Made by a program: the position numbers and the translations under genes
Notes under the pieces: model-generated
Told to the model about the DNA's origin: nothing
The model's input: only the letters and a program-made list of their open reading frames with translations
Databases searched by the model: none
In this document: one piece after another, positions 1-8,806 of the stretch
Position numbering within the stretch: position 1 is the first letter of the stretch
How the letters are laid out: the number at the start of each line of letters is the position of its first letter
Assembly: GCA_030696775.1 (NCBI GenBank)
Contig: JAUYRN010000033.1
Location: 186,001 to 250,000 of the forward strand
DNA: 64,000 bases
Origin: Sulfuricurvum sp.
GTDB taxonomy: Bacteria > Campylobacterota > Campylobacteria > Campylobacterales > Sulfurimonadaceae
Reading direction: 5' to 3'

Positions 1-18
1 AAGAAGTAAACTAGAGTA

Positions 19-49
19 GCTAAAGAAATAAATTCCTTTAGCGTTTAAA
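19..49 (-). repeat. Hairpin after rplA, repeat-family copy A
   Basis: A 10-bp stem with one G-T pair (GCTAAAGGAA against TTTCTTTAGC, minus strand) is preceded by TTTAAACGC. It lies just downstream of rplA and has no T-tract. It matches the left edge of a repeat family seen elsewhere in this window (8726, 15161, 23630, 28905, 48043). It may act as a processing or attenuation point before the downstream L10/L7 genes outside the window, which is inference. Confidence 0.55.
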
Positions 50-50
50 T

Positions 51-749
51 TTAAGCACGAATATCAAGAAGCTCTTGAATGTCAAACTTAATAGCAGGGC
101 TCATAGTTAATGAAATAGCTGCATTTTTGATATAACGACCTTTTGCCGTTGATGGTTTTGCGCGGTTGATTGCACCAACGAATGCTTTAATATTTTCAGC
201 AATTTTATCTGTATCAAAACTTACTTTACCGATACCTGCATGGATATTACCTTTTTTGTCAACACGGAAATTAACTTGTCCGCCCTTAACATTAGTAACA
301 GCTTTTGCGATGTCAGCAGTAACAGTACCTGTTTTAGGATTAGGCATCATACCTTTTGGTCCAAGGATACGTCCTACTTGACCAACAAGACCCATACAGT
401 CAGGTGCAGCAACAACGATATCAAAAGGCATATTACCAGCTTTGATCATTTCTACTAGATCTTCAGCACCAACAATATCAGCACCAGCAGCTTTAGCTTC
501 ATCAACTTTAGCTCCCTTAGCAAAAACAGCGACACGAACTACTTTACCAGTACCGTGTGGAAGCACAACAGCACCACGGATCATTTGGTCAGCATGACGA
601 GGATCGACATTAAGGTTTAAAGCAATTTCAACAGTTTCGTCGAATTTAGCAGATTTAAGTTCTTTCATGAACGCAGAGGCTTCGTCTACTGTGTAGCTTT
701 TTGCCATATCAATTTTTTCACTAAGTTGTGTGTAGCGTTTTCCAGCCAT
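51..749 (-). CDS. rplA: 50S ribosomal protein L1
   Basis: This is L1 of the large ribosomal subunit, which forms the stalk at the E site and in many bacteria represses its own L11-L1 message. At 232 residues it is the usual length. The conserved central segment is present ([20 protein letters not shown] and [12 protein letters not shown], about residues 112-145). The start is supported by GGAG seven bases upstream. It follows rplK on the same strand with an 87-base spacer, unusually long for this gene pair, which holds a repeat-like hairpin element. Confidence 0.98.
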   Translation of the reverse strand: MAGKRYTQLSEKIDMAKSYTVDEASAFMKELKSAKFDETVEIALNLNVDPRHADQMIRGAVVLPHGTGKVVRVAVFAKGAKVDEAKAAGADIVGAEDLVEMIKAGNMPFDIVVAAPDCMGLVGQVGRILGPKGMMPNPKTGTVTADIAKAVTNVKGGQVNFRVDKKGNIHAGIGKVSFDTDKIAENIKAFVGAINRAKPSTAKGRYIKNAAISLTMSPAIKFDIQELLDIRA

Positions 750-768
750 TTTAATTCTCCAATAATAG

Positions 769-817
769 AATCTGCCGCATAATTTAGTCTCTTTGCGGTC
801 GAAGAGCGTACTAAAAT
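769..817 (-). repeat. Intergenic repeat-family copy B, rplK-rplA spacer
   Basis: Read on the minus strand this is TTTTAGTACGC, then an 18-base hairpin with CTCTT/AAGAG stems (789-806), then ACTAAATTATGCGGCAGATT. The order and edges match the family copies at 8726 and 23630, which also end in GGCAGA plus T/A bases. A second hairpin, TACCTC-GTAA-GAGGTA (816-831), abuts it on the upstream side. Its position between L11 and L1 genes could let it affect processing or L1 translation, which is inference. Confidence 0.45.
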
Positions 818-836
818 ACCTCGTAAGAGGTAAGTA

Positions 837-1262
837 TTAGTCGATAATATCAACACCCATTGAACGTGCAGAACCAGCGATAGTCGCGGCGGCTGCATCA
901 ATACAATCTGTATTCATGTCTTGGATTTTTTGTTTAACAATTTCCATCAACTGATCTTTAGTGATTTTACCCACTTTATTTTTCATCGGATTGTCCGTTC
1001 CTTTTTTAAGGCCAGCTGCTTTCATGATGAGAGCAGATGCAGGAGGTTGTTTCGTGATGAAAGAGAACGTTTTGTCCGCATATACAGTAATAACAACAGG
1101 GAGTTTAAAACCTGCTTTATCTTTTGTACGCTCGTTGAACGCCTTACAAAACTCCATGATATTAACACCACGTTGACCGAGTGCAGGTCCAACCGGAGGG
1201 GCTGGATTAGCCGCGCCAGCTTGAACTTGTAGCTTGATGTAGCCCGTAATTTTCTTTGCCAT
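837..1262 (-). CDS. rplK: 50S ribosomal protein L11
   Basis: L11 forms the GTPase-associated centre with 23S rRNA and is needed for RelA activation. At 141 residues it is the standard length. The N-terminal signature ([20 protein letters not shown], about residues 10-29) and the rRNA-binding C-terminal domain ending in ARSMGVDI are present. It is co-oriented with nusG upstream (21-base gap) and rplA downstream, in the classical secE-nusG-rplK-rplA order. Confidence 0.98.
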   Translation of the reverse strand: MAKKITGYIKLQVQAGAANPAPPVGPALGQRGVNIMEFCKAFNERTKDKAGFKLPVVITVYADKTFSFITKQPPASALIMKAAGLKKGTDNPMKNKVGKITKDQLMEIVKQKIQDMNTDCIDAAAATIAGSARSMGVDIID

Positions 1263-1283
1263 TTGTGCTTCCTTTTTTTGAGA

Positions 1284-1814
1284 TTAAATAATTTTTTCGA
1301 CTTGCGTATACGAGATATCTACTGGAGTACTACGTCCAAAAATAGATACATTGAGTTTTAAAGTACCATGTTCAAGATCATACTCATCAACAGTACCGGT
1401 AAAATTCGCGAATGGACCATCAACGATACGAACCATTTCACCATTATCAAAAAATACTTTTGGTTTTGGTGCAGAACGATTAGCTACGCGATCCAAGATT
1501 ACTGCAATGTCATTTTCACTAAGAGGAGTCGGCTTGCTACCTTCACCAATAAATCCAGCAACACGTGGAAGAGATTGAATACGGTGCTGTAAATCAATAC
1601 TTAGATCCATCAATGCAAAAACATATCCTGAATACAATGAGCGTTCAGTAATTTTCTTTTTACCATTTTTTACTTCTATAACATCTTCTGTAGGAACGAT
1701 TACATCAGTAATAACTTCTTCAAGACGATTTTCAACAATAATATTTTCAATAGCTGCTTTTACGCTGCGTTCGCTACCTGCATAGGTTTGAATTGAGTAC
1801 CAAAGATGTGCCAT
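1284..1814 (-). CDS. nusG: Transcription termination/antitermination factor NusG
   Basis: NusG binds RNA polymerase, suppresses pausing and couples it to Rho or the ribosome. At 176 residues it is full length. It begins with the NGN domain (HLWYSIQTYAGSE) and carries a KOW motif near residues 125-155 (GEMVRIVDGPFANFTGTV). It lies nine bases downstream of secE and precedes rplK, the conserved arrangement. Confidence 0.98.
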   Translation of the reverse strand: MAHLWYSIQTYAGSERSVKAAIENIIVENRLEEVITDVIVPTEDVIEVKNGKKKITERSLYSGYVFALMDLSIDLQHRIQSLPRVAGFIGEGSKPTPLSENDIAVILDRVANRSAPKPKVFFDNGEMVRIVDGPFANFTGTVDEYDLEHGTLKLNVSIFGRSTPVDISYTQVEKII

Positions 1815-1823
1815 TATTTTTCC

Positions 1824-2009
1824 TTAACTCAAAATTGCTGAAACAGTAGAGGACATAATAAAGTCAACTAATGCTAAAAACAAAACGACAAAAGTAACAA
1901 CAATGATGACCGCGATAAACGCTTGCTTTACCTGTGGTTTTGTTGGAAAAATAACTTTTGCAAGTTCTAACTTCGCTTGACGAAAAGTACTAGTTACACT
2001 GTTTTTCAT
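1824..2009 (-). CDS. secE: Preprotein translocase subunit SecE
   Basis: This is the small essential subunit of the SecYEG channel. At 61 residues it is the single-membrane-span form common outside gamma-proteobacteria. A basic amphipathic stretch (FRQAKLELAKVIFPTKPQVK) precedes one hydrophobic segment at about residues 31-53. It sits directly upstream of nusG and downstream of tRNA-Trp, as in most Campylobacterota. Confidence 0.96.
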   Translation of the reverse strand: MKNSVTSTFRQAKLELAKVIFPTKPQVKQAFIAVIIVVTFVVLFLALVDFIMSSTVSAILS

Positions 2010-2070
2010 TTTTTACCCTTAGGACATTTCGAACCAATAAAGCCCGTGGGCACCATTAGTTAAAAATGGG

Positions 2071-2146
2071 TGGCAGGCCAGGGGGGATTCGAACCCGCAA
2101 CCATCGGATTTGGAATCCGGCGCTCTACCATTGGAGCTACTGACCT
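2071..2146 (-). tRNA. trnW: tRNA-Trp (CCA)
   Basis: A 76-base cloverleaf on the minus strand begins AGGTCAGTAGCTCCAATGG. The anticodon CCA sits in the loop between GGATT and AATCC, the T-loop is GTTCGAATC, and the terminal CCA is encoded. It lies between rpmG and secE. A short GCCC/GGGC hairpin (2043-2052) separates it from secE. Confidence 0.97.
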
Positions 2147-2170
2147 ATAAAATCCCCGGAGGGAAAACCT

Positions 2171-2323
2171 TTAAAGTTTTGCTTCTTTATGAATCGTGTG
2201 TTCACGACAAAATTTACAAAACTTTTTAGCTGAGAATTTCTCAGTATGAGTTTTTTTGTTTTTAGTGATGTGATAGTTACGACGTGTGCACTTTTCACAA
2301 GCTAAATGTATATTTTCGCGCAT
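2171..2323 (-). CDS. rpmG: 50S ribosomal protein L33
   Basis: A 50-residue L33 starts MRENIHLACEKC and ends KEAKL. Four cysteines in two pairs (CEKC and CKFC) make it the zinc-binding form. It lies between tuf and tRNA-Trp on the same strand, the expected place in this phylum. Confidence 0.97.
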   Translation of the reverse strand: MRENIHLACEKCTRRNYHITKNKKTHTEKFSAKKFCKFCREHTIHKEAKL

Positions 2324-2360
2324 ATTTACCCTTATAGTCCAACCCTAGGGTTGGGAGAAA

Positions 2361-3560
2361 TTATGCAAGGATTTTAGAAACAACCCCAGCACCTACAGTA
2401 CGTCCACCTTCACGAATAGCGAAGCGAGTACCCTCTTCCATCGCGATTGGATGGATTAATTCAGCAATAATTTTTACGTTGTCGCCAGGCATAACCATTT
2501 CAGTACCCTCTTGAAGAGTGATAGCACCAGTACAGTCTGTTGTACGAACGTAGAATTGTGGACGGTAACCGTTGAAGAATGGAGTATGACGTCCACCCTC
2601 TTCTTTGCTCAATACATAAATCTCAGCCTCAAATTTTGTATGAGGATTGATAGATTTAGGCTTACAAAGAACTTGACCACGTTCAACATCTTCTTTCTTA
2701 GTACCACGAAGCAAAACACCGCAGTTATCGCCAGCTAGTCCTTGCTCCATTTCTTTACGGAACATTTCAACACCGGTTACAGTTGTTGTCTGTGTATCAC
2801 GGATACCTACGATTTCGATTGTTTCACCGATTTTGATAGTACCACGCTCAATACGACCTGTTACAACCGTACCACGTCCTGAGATTGAGAAAACGTCTTC
2901 TACTGGCATCAAGAAATCTTTATCCGTTTCACGAATTGGTTGAGGGATATAACGATCCACTTCATCCATCAATTTGATGATTTTATCAGCCCATGGTCCA
3001 AGAGCACCAGCTTTAGCTTCTTCAAGTGCACGTAATGCAGAACCTGCAACGATAGGGGTATCATCACCTGGGAACTCATACATATCAAGAAGTTCACGAA
3101 TTTCCATCTCTACTAGTTCAAGAAGTTCTTCATCATCAACCATATCTTCTTTGTTCATGAAAACAACGATATATGGAACACCAACTTGGCGTGAAAGAAG
3201 AATGTGCTCACGAGTTTGTGGCATTGGGCCATCCGCTGCAGAAACAACAAGAATAGCACCATCCATTTGTGCAGCACCAGTAATCATGTTTTTAACATAG
3301 TCGGCGTGTCCAGGACAGTCAACGTGTGCATAGTGACGATTTTCTGTTTCATACTCAACGTGTGATGTAGCGATAGTGATACCGCGCTCGCGCTCTTCAG
3401 GAGCATTATCGATTTGATCGTAGTCCATGAATTTCGCACCAGTTTTAGTTGCCAAAACAGCGGTAATTGCTGCTGTCAACGTAGTTTTACCGTGGTCAAC
3501 GTGACCGATTGTACCGATGTTGCAGTGTGGTTTAGTACGTGCAAACTTTTCTTTTGCCAT
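2361..3560 (-). CDS. tuf: Elongation factor Tu
   Basis: EF-Tu is the GTPase that delivers aminoacyl-tRNA to the ribosome. The start is [12 protein letters not shown], with GGAGG upstream of the ATG. The frame continues 23 codons further upstream, but that stretch has no support. The protein is 399 residues long, with G1 GHVDHGKT at 19-26, DCPGH and NKED in the GTPase domain, and the conserved C-terminal [16 protein letters not shown]. Four tRNA genes lie just upstream and rpmG just downstream. Confidence 0.99.
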   Translation of the reverse strand: MAKEKFARTKPHCNIGTIGHVDHGKTTLTAAITAVLATKTGAKFMDYDQIDNAPEERERGITIATSHVEYETENRHYAHVDCPGHADYVKNMITGAAQMDGAILVVSAADGPMPQTREHILLSRQVGVPYIVVFMNKEDMVDDEELLELVEMEIRELLDMYEFPGDDTPIVAGSALRALEEAKAGALGPWADKIIKLMDEVDRYIPQPIRETDKDFLMPVEDVFSISGRGTVVTGRIERGTIKIGETIEIVGIRDTQTTTVTGVEMFRKEMEQGLAGDNCGVLLRGTKKEDVERGQVLCKPKSINPHTKFEAEIYVLSKEEGGRHTPFFNGYRPQFYVRTTDCTGAITLQEGTEMVMPGDNVKIIAELIHPIAMEEGTRFAIREGGRTVGAGVVSKILA

Positions 3561-3596
3561 AGTGTCCTCCGACTTAATATTGTAAACGAAAATGGA

Positions 3597-3602
3597 ATTA
3601 TA
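3597..3602 (-). promoter_or_regulatory. Probable -10 box for tuf
   Basis: TATAAT on the minus strand (GGTATAATTCC), preceded by T-rich DNA and TTGAAA-like words. It would start transcription about 30 bases before the EF-Tu start codon and downstream of the tRNA cluster. This suggests tuf can be transcribed apart from the tRNAs. Confidence 0.6.
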
Positions 3603-3656
3603 CCAAAAAACAGCTGAAATAGCTTTCAAGCTTTCAAAAAATTACAAAAATATTAC

Positions 3657-3731
<75 letters not shown>

Positions 3732-3834
3732 ATATATAAACAATAATAAAATGAATTTTGGAAGCTTAAAAACTATTTTTGTTTTAAGGTAATTGATGAA
3801 GTAGTAATTATGAAATGTATACTTCAGCTCCCAG

Positions 3835-3911
<77 letters not shown>

Positions 3912-3916
3912 ATACA

Positions 3917-4004
<88 letters not shown>

Positions 4005-4057
4005 GGCCTAATCTGGTCTAACACTGATAAATTGTAACGCATTCCGATTTCGTTCAA

Positions 4058-4134
4058 TGGTGCCGGCACGAGGACTTGAACCCCGGGCCTGCTGATTACA
4101 AATCAGCTGCTCTAGCCAACTGAGCTATGCCGGC
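4058..4134 (-). tRNA. trnT: tRNA-Thr (TGT)
   Basis: A 77-base cloverleaf begins GCCGGCATAGCTCAGTTGG. The anticodon loop TTTGTAA lies between GCTGA and TCAGC, giving TGT. CCA is encoded. It is the first gene of the Thr-Tyr-Gly-Thr cluster upstream of tuf, an order common in bacteria. Confidence 0.96.
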
Positions 4135-4200
4135 ATTGGCGAAATGGAGCTGAAATTATAGTTCCTTTTTGTCAATAAGTCAAGGGGTATTCAAAAGAAA

Positions 4201-4938
4201 TTAAACGATAGTGTAAATAATCTCTTTTTTCTTCTTGGTTTGAATTACTTCACTCAAAACCAACCCCTCAATATTCAATGCTAAAAGCTCCTCAATACTC
4301 TGCACTTGATGCATAGCAGCTGTTCGTAATACAACCCCTCGATACGCTTTTGCCCAATGACTGACTACTTTTCCTTCTTTTAAAAACTTCAATGTAGTGA
4401 TTGGATTTTTAGGGATATAAAATTTATCATAAAATCCTGCACGCAAATCTAAAATTTCTTGATTCTCTATGATTCCATCCAATGCGTCACTAAAATGCTC
4501 TTTGTAAAACTTTTCACAAGCAAGCCCTTCTATCGAAGCTCCTTGTTTAAGTTTATAATCAGGGATTGCATCTCCTGCTCGAATCGGACCAAATAGATTA
4601 GAGAAGAGGATAACATTGCTATCAATATAGTCTTGAGCCTCACATGATAGGGTAGGATAATTTAGATAATCGTAGGCGACCCCATCGTAACGCAGCACTG
4701 CTTTCATTGTAGGGGCTTCATGAAAAGAAATTTTGTAGCGTTCGAACTCACGGGTATCTTTAATGCCAAAAAGGGCTTCAAGCGCTTCATTGCACCCCTG
4801 ACGAACAACTTTTTGATAACGTTCCATGACCTCAAGGCGTTTTGAATAATATTCCGGGAAAATTAATGATGATTTGCAAAGAGGAGGAAGCACTCCTCCT
4901 TCTCGTTTACCTTCACTGGGCGCAAATAAAATAATCAT
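4201..4938 (-). CDS. yaaA: YaaA family (DUF328) protein
   Basis: A 245-residue member of the YaaA family, whose E. coli member lowers intracellular free iron and limits oxidative DNA damage under peroxide stress. The N-terminal signature MIILFAPSEGK and the LKFLKEGKVVSHWAKAYRG segment are typical. It is followed on the same strand, after three bases, by the preceding calcium/proton antiporter gene's end, so the two are probably cotranscribed. The molecular activity of the family is poorly defined. Confidence 0.85.
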   Translation of the reverse strand: MIILFAPSEGKREGGVLPPLCKSSLIFPEYYSKRLEVMERYQKVVRQGCNEALEALFGIKDTREFERYKISFHEAPTMKAVLRYDGVAYDYLNYPTLSCEAQDYIDSNVILFSNLFGPIRAGDAIPDYKLKQGASIEGLACEKFYKEHFSDALDGIIENQEILDLRAGFYDKFYIPKNPITTLKFLKEGKVVSHWAKAYRGVVLRTAAMHQVQSIEELLALNIEGLVLSEVIQTKKKKEIIYTIV

Positions 4939-4941
4939 AGA

Positions 4942-6090
4942 TTAGTAGTATGCCGCAATTATCGCGTAGCTGATGAAGAACATCAGATGCGATGCACCTT
5001 CAAAATAGTTAGTTTCACCCTCTTCTGTCGTTTTCCATACCAATATGATTGTTAAGAGTAATGCCCCGATTTGAAGTGGATTGAAATCTAATGTAAGGTT
5101 AATTCCTGAGAAATAGGCCAGCATCATTAAAATTGGAACCGTTAAAATAATCGAAACGGTCGATGCACCCATCGCAATATTGACAACACGCTGAATTTGG
5201 TCATTTCGAGCAGCACGTACTGCAGTAAAAATTTCAGGAGATACGCTGATAATAGCAATAACAAGACCTGCTAAACCCGCTGATATTCCATAATCGCGAG
5301 CAATTTTGACCCCATGTCCCGCAAAAATTTCTGCTCCAAATGCAATCATTCCAATTAAAACAACAATAACAATAAAATTGGTCACTGTACTTAAATGCTC
5401 GAAAATATAGTCACTGGAATCATTTTCATCTATTTCTCCCTCACTCTCTTGAATCTTTCGCTTAAGACGAAAAAAACGGCTTCGTGCAGTTGCTTTAAAA
5501 AAATGGGTATGGGTACGCGTTTGAAAAATAAAGATAATAAGATAGAAAAACATCAGCACACCGGCAATCAAATGGCTTACCTGCGTTAATGATTCTATTC
5601 CATGGTCCGTATGGCTTAACAGCCCTGGTACCAAAAGTGCCGATGACGCAACGAATAAAACGGTACTGTAAGCACTGGAAGTCTCTTTGTTATGTTGCTG
5701 TTGAGTAAAAGCAAGTCCTCCTAAAAAGACAGAAAGACCAAGCAATACATTCAAGTCAACAATAACTGCAGAAATAATCCCCCCCTTGACTGTTTCAAGT
5801 ACTTCAGGAGAATGACGCACTTCTAACAAAATAATGTACAATAAAATGATTTCAACAATAACTGCACTAAAAGTCAGGACAAAACTACCATAGGGCTCGT
5901 GGAGACGTTCTGAGAGGATATCGGCAACTTCAGCAACGGTGAGGGAAAGAGCGGCAATAGCAATAGCAGATGCGAGAGTTGCAAGAGTTGCCTCACCTTG
6001 GTAGTGAGCAAAAAATGCAAATCCGAGAGAGAATATTCCTATAAAAATATCCCAATAATCTTCAATAAAATAGCGAATTCGCCTGTCCAA
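4942..6090 (-). CDS. Calcium/proton antiporter, ChaA-like
   Basis: A 382-residue inner-membrane protein with about eleven hydrophobic segments in two related halves, separated by a charged cytoplasmic loop (about residues 205-232, rich in Arg, Glu and Asp). The two repeats with acidic residues (GSFVLTFSAVIVEIILLY and VIAIISVSPEIFTAVRAARN) are those of cation/calcium exchangers. It probably extrudes Ca2+ or Na+ against protons. The gene lies three bases upstream of yaaA. Ion specificity cannot be read from the sequence. Confidence 0.82.
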   Translation of the reverse strand: MDRRIRYFIEDYWDIFIGIFSLGFAFFAHYQGEATLATLASAIAIAALSLTVAEVADILSERLHEPYGSFVLTFSAVIVEIILLYIILLEVRHSPEVLETVKGGIISAVIVDLNVLLGLSVFLGGLAFTQQQHNKETSSAYSTVLFVASSALLVPGLLSHTDHGIESLTQVSHLIAGVLMFFYLIIFIFQTRTHTHFFKATARSRFFRLKRKIQESEGEIDENDSSDYIFEHLSTVTNFIVIVVLIGMIAFGAEIFAGHGVKIARDYGISAGLAGLVIAIISVSPEIFTAVRAARNDQIQRVVNIAMGASTVSIILTVPILMMLAYFSGINLTLDFNPLQIGALLLTIILVWKTTEEGETNYFEGASHLMFFISYAIIAAYY

Positions 6091-6139
6091 AACATTGTCC
6101 TTATAATTTAGAATATGAAATTATTATACAGATGAACTT

Positions 6140-7093
6140 TTAAATCCATCCCTTTCGTTTGAAAAGATAAAGCGGTAATATCGACGAACATACCATTAAA
6201 AATATCGACACCAAGTATCCATAATGCCATTGCAACTCAGGCATGATGGTAAAGTTCATCCCATAAATGCTTGCAATCAGAGTTGGCGGCAAGAAAATAA
6301 CATTCATAATTGTAAACATTTTAATGACTTTATTTTGCTCAATACTCAAAAGGCCGACGAAAATATTTTGAAGATATTCAAGGCGTTCAAAATTAAAATC
6401 GGTATAGTCAATCAACGATTTAATATCTTTAAGCATGATTGCAATATCACCTTTTAATGCACTTTTATACTTCGTTGATTTCAAAAAAGAACTCATAATC
6501 CGCTGTTTATCATTGAGATTTTCACGCAACTGCATGTTCAAATCTTCTAACGACGAAATACGCTCCAATATTTCTTCATCATCATTGGTATAATCTGTAA
6601 ATACGTGTCTTCTAAGACGTGTAATATCACGCGAAAGCTTTTCAATAATATCGGCATCTGCATCGATTCGTATGTCTAAAATTTGACAAAAAATATCATA
6701 ACCGCTTTCAAACTGTTTAGGTGCAGCAAAAAATTTACGATTAAACTCGTCAAAGGTATAAAGTGCGGTGTATCGAATTGAGATGAGTAAATTTTTATAG
6801 AGAATAAAAGACACCGTTTCATTGTGCGAATTTTGCGCCGTGTTCACCAAAAAAAAGCTATTTATTTCAATACGATCGTTCTCTTCCCAATAACGCGAGC
6901 TGATTTCAATCTCTTCAGTCTCTTGCTTCGTCGGGAATTTAATGTCAAAGGTATTTTCAATAAAAACAATCTCATCATAAGTTGGCATCAACATATCGAT
7001 CCAGATCACTCTTTCAATATTATCTCCATCCAACTCAGACATAGTATCAATAAGGGCAATGGCATTCTCATTTTTTACATAACATTTAATCAT
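6140..7093 (-). CDS. corA: Magnesium/cobalt transporter CorA
   Basis: A 317-residue CorA channel subunit for Mg2+ uptake. A long soluble, largely helical N-terminal domain is followed by two C-terminal membrane segments. The signature YGMNF (GMN motif) ends the first segment, and a basic tail (LFKRKGWI) follows the second. Its ATG overlaps the stop of the upstream radical SAM gene (ATGA), so the two are translationally coupled, although no functional link is obvious. Confidence 0.95.
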   Translation of the reverse strand: MIKCYVKNENAIALIDTMSELDGDNIERVIWIDMLMPTYDEIVFIENTFDIKFPTKQETEEIEISSRYWEENDRIEINSFFLVNTAQNSHNETVSFILYKNLLISIRYTALYTFDEFNRKFFAAPKQFESGYDIFCQILDIRIDADADIIEKLSRDITRLRRHVFTDYTNDDEEILERISSLEDLNMQLRENLNDKQRIMSSFLKSTKYKSALKGDIAIMLKDIKSLIDYTDFNFERLEYLQNIFVGLLSIEQNKVIKMFTIMNVIFLPPTLIASIYGMNFTIMPELQWHYGYLVSIFLMVCSSILPLYLFKRKGWI

Positions 7094-7968
7094 GGCGCCA
7101 CCTCTTTGTTAAATCTATCTTTATAACTGCATTTCTGACACAGCTCTTCATGCGCAATATGATGTGCAAACCCTTGCACAATATCACAAGAACGTTTGGA
7201 TGAGAGAATTTTACCCAAATTTGTTGCGTGGAGGTTACCAAGTTCCATTTCACCCTCTGAGTCCAAACAGCACGGAATAACACGCCCATCAGATAAAATA
7301 GCAATTTGTTTACTCAAACCATGACAATAACCATCGCCAACAACTTCATTTTGAAGGTTTGGCCATTGAAAATATCGGTCAAAATGAAGTAATATCTTGG
7401 AAGCTAAGCGTATCGATTGGCGCTCACCACTTATATTTTCAGCAAGAAATTCAAGCCCAAAGTGTTTTTCTAATACGGTAAAAAGCTGCTCATTAAACTC
7501 TGATTCACTCTGAATTTCATCGAGATTCCACAGCCGTAAATTGATAAAAAAATTTCTTTTTTGGATCAGTTTTTCATCACAGAATGCTAATATTGGCTCT
7601 AAATAGGCTTCAAAACTTCGAGCAACACTATTTTTATTAAAACTATTGAGAGAAATATTAACTTGTCGAATGGAAGGGTGGAAAAGGGTAGAGCGACGAC
7701 TCTCGTCGAGATAAAACCCGCTGGTTGTAATCATAACCTTAAAACCCAAGGTATAGGCACAATCGAGATAATCACCAAGATTTGACAACACCATCGGATC
7801 ACCCATAACGTGCAAGGCTATCTCATCCGTATATTCTCGCAGTTGAACCAAGATAGATTCAAAAAACACCAAGCTCATCGTAGAAGATGGTTGTTCTTTT
7901 GGAGGACAAAAACTGCACGCTAAACCGCAAATGTTGGTAATTTCAATGTAGGCACGAAAAAATTTCAC
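7090..7968 (-). CDS. Radical SAM protein with SPASM domain
   Basis: A 292-residue protein with the radical SAM cluster motif CGLACSFC (C14, C18, C21) and a C-terminal SPASM-type cysteine set (CHG, CC at IPCCLD, and CQKCSYK) that would bind one or more extra Fe-S clusters. Such proteins modify peptides or other substrates, and the substrate here is unknown. No precursor-peptide gene is visible next to it. The GTG start overlaps the stop of the upstream methyltransferase (GTGA) and the stop overlaps corA, so this is a three-gene coupled unit. Confidence 0.85.
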   Translation of the reverse strand: MKFFRAYIEITNICGLACSFCPPKEQPSSTMSLVFFESILVQLREYTDEIALHVMGDPMVLSNLGDYLDCAYTLGFKVMITTSGFYLDESRRSTLFHPSIRQVNISLNSFNKNSVARSFEAYLEPILAFCDEKLIQKRNFFINLRLWNLDEIQSESEFNEQLFTVLEKHFGLEFLAENISGERQSIRLASKILLHFDRYFQWPNLQNEVVGDGYCHGLSKQIAILSDGRVIPCCLDSEGEMELGNLHATNLGKILSSKRSCDIVQGFAHHIAHEELCQKCSYKDRFNKEVAP

Positions 7969-8717
7969 GGTAAAAAGGAGACAATTCCTGCGGTAATAGC
8001 AACATTGAGAGATTCAACGCCGCGATGCATCGGGATAGAAACTCGGATTGTTGACAACGCCTCTATTTCACTGCTAACCCCTTCACTCTCATTTCCCAAC
8101 ACAAAAATAGCGCGGGAAGGAATTTTCAGTGAGTAAATGTCATCCTGTGCATGGGAAGAAAGAGTAATAACGCTCGTATTTTTCAGAGGTAAAACGTCAC
8201 TCAGCGTCTCACAATAGTAAATGGGGATTTTGAACAGCGTCCCTGCACTTGCTTTCATCACAAGAGGTGAAAGTTTGGTACTGTTTCGTTTAGGCAAAAT
8301 GATTCCATCGATCTTACTCGCCGCACAAGAACGGACAATCATCCCTAAATTGCTGGGGTTATTAATCCCATCCAATGCTAACAATCGAAAATCGTTTGGA
8401 AAATCACTAAGAATTGATTGCGCATTTCGATAGTTTTGCGCTTCCACATCCAATGCCACACCTTGATCTTGGGAACTATTTTTTGAAATTCGAGAAAGAG
8501 CATCTTTTGTATGGTATTTAATCTCCACCCCTCTACGCTCTGCAAGGGTTAAAATTTCTTCAATCGTCTCATCGGTACGATTGCTTTTAGAAAGATGAAG
8601 TTTATGTACTTTCACACTTGAGTCTCTCAATATTTCTACTGCAACATTACGTCCATAAAGAGTAATAAGCGAATCAAAAAAAGCACGTTTGGCTAAATAT
8701 TCAGGAGAATCTGTCAT
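7965..8717 (-). CDS. TrmH/SpoU family RNA 2'-O-methyltransferase
   Basis: A 250-residue SPOUT methyltransferase with an N-terminal RNA-substrate-binding domain and the TrmH signature motifs: GINNPSNLGMIVRSC (motif 1), FVLGNESEGVS (motif 2) and IPMHRGVESLNVAITAGIV (motif 3). It would methylate a ribose 2'-OH in rRNA or tRNA. AAAGGA upstream supports the ATG. A second TrmH-type gene lies at 22091, so the target cannot be assigned by family alone. Confidence 0.9.
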   Translation of the reverse strand: MTDSPEYLAKRAFFDSLITLYGRNVAVEILRDSSVKVHKLHLSKSNRTDETIEEILTLAERRGVEIKYHTKDALSRISKNSSQDQGVALDVEAQNYRNAQSILSDFPNDFRLLALDGINNPSNLGMIVRSCAASKIDGIILPKRNSTKLSPLVMKASAGTLFKIPIYYCETLSDVLPLKNTSVITLSSHAQDDIYSLKIPSRAIFVLGNESEGVSSEIEALSTIRVSIPMHRGVESLNVAITAGIVSFLP

Positions 8718-8725
8718 CTATTTCC

Positions 8726-8804
8726 TTTTAAACGCGAAAGGAATAAAATCCCTTTCACTACGCTCGCCGCTTGGGCTGCTAAAGCTAGCCTCTAACGAGG
8801 CAGA
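8726..8804 (+). repeat. Intergenic repeat-family copy C
   Basis: The plus strand reads TTTTAAACGC, then the hairpin GAAAGG...CCTTTC (8736-8756), ACTACGCTCGCCGC, a GCT-GCTAA-AGC hairpin, then TAGCCTCTAACGAGGCAGA. It lines up base for base at both ends with the copy at 23630-23711, although the first stem sequence is different. It fills the gap between tkt and the TrmH-type gene, antisense to both. Confidence 0.65.
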
Positions 8805-8806
8805 AT

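Noticed and set aside
3561..3629. A 23-residue N-terminal extension of EF-Tu
   Set aside because: EF-Tu begins MAKEKF in this phylum, and the extension covers the leader and part of the promoter.
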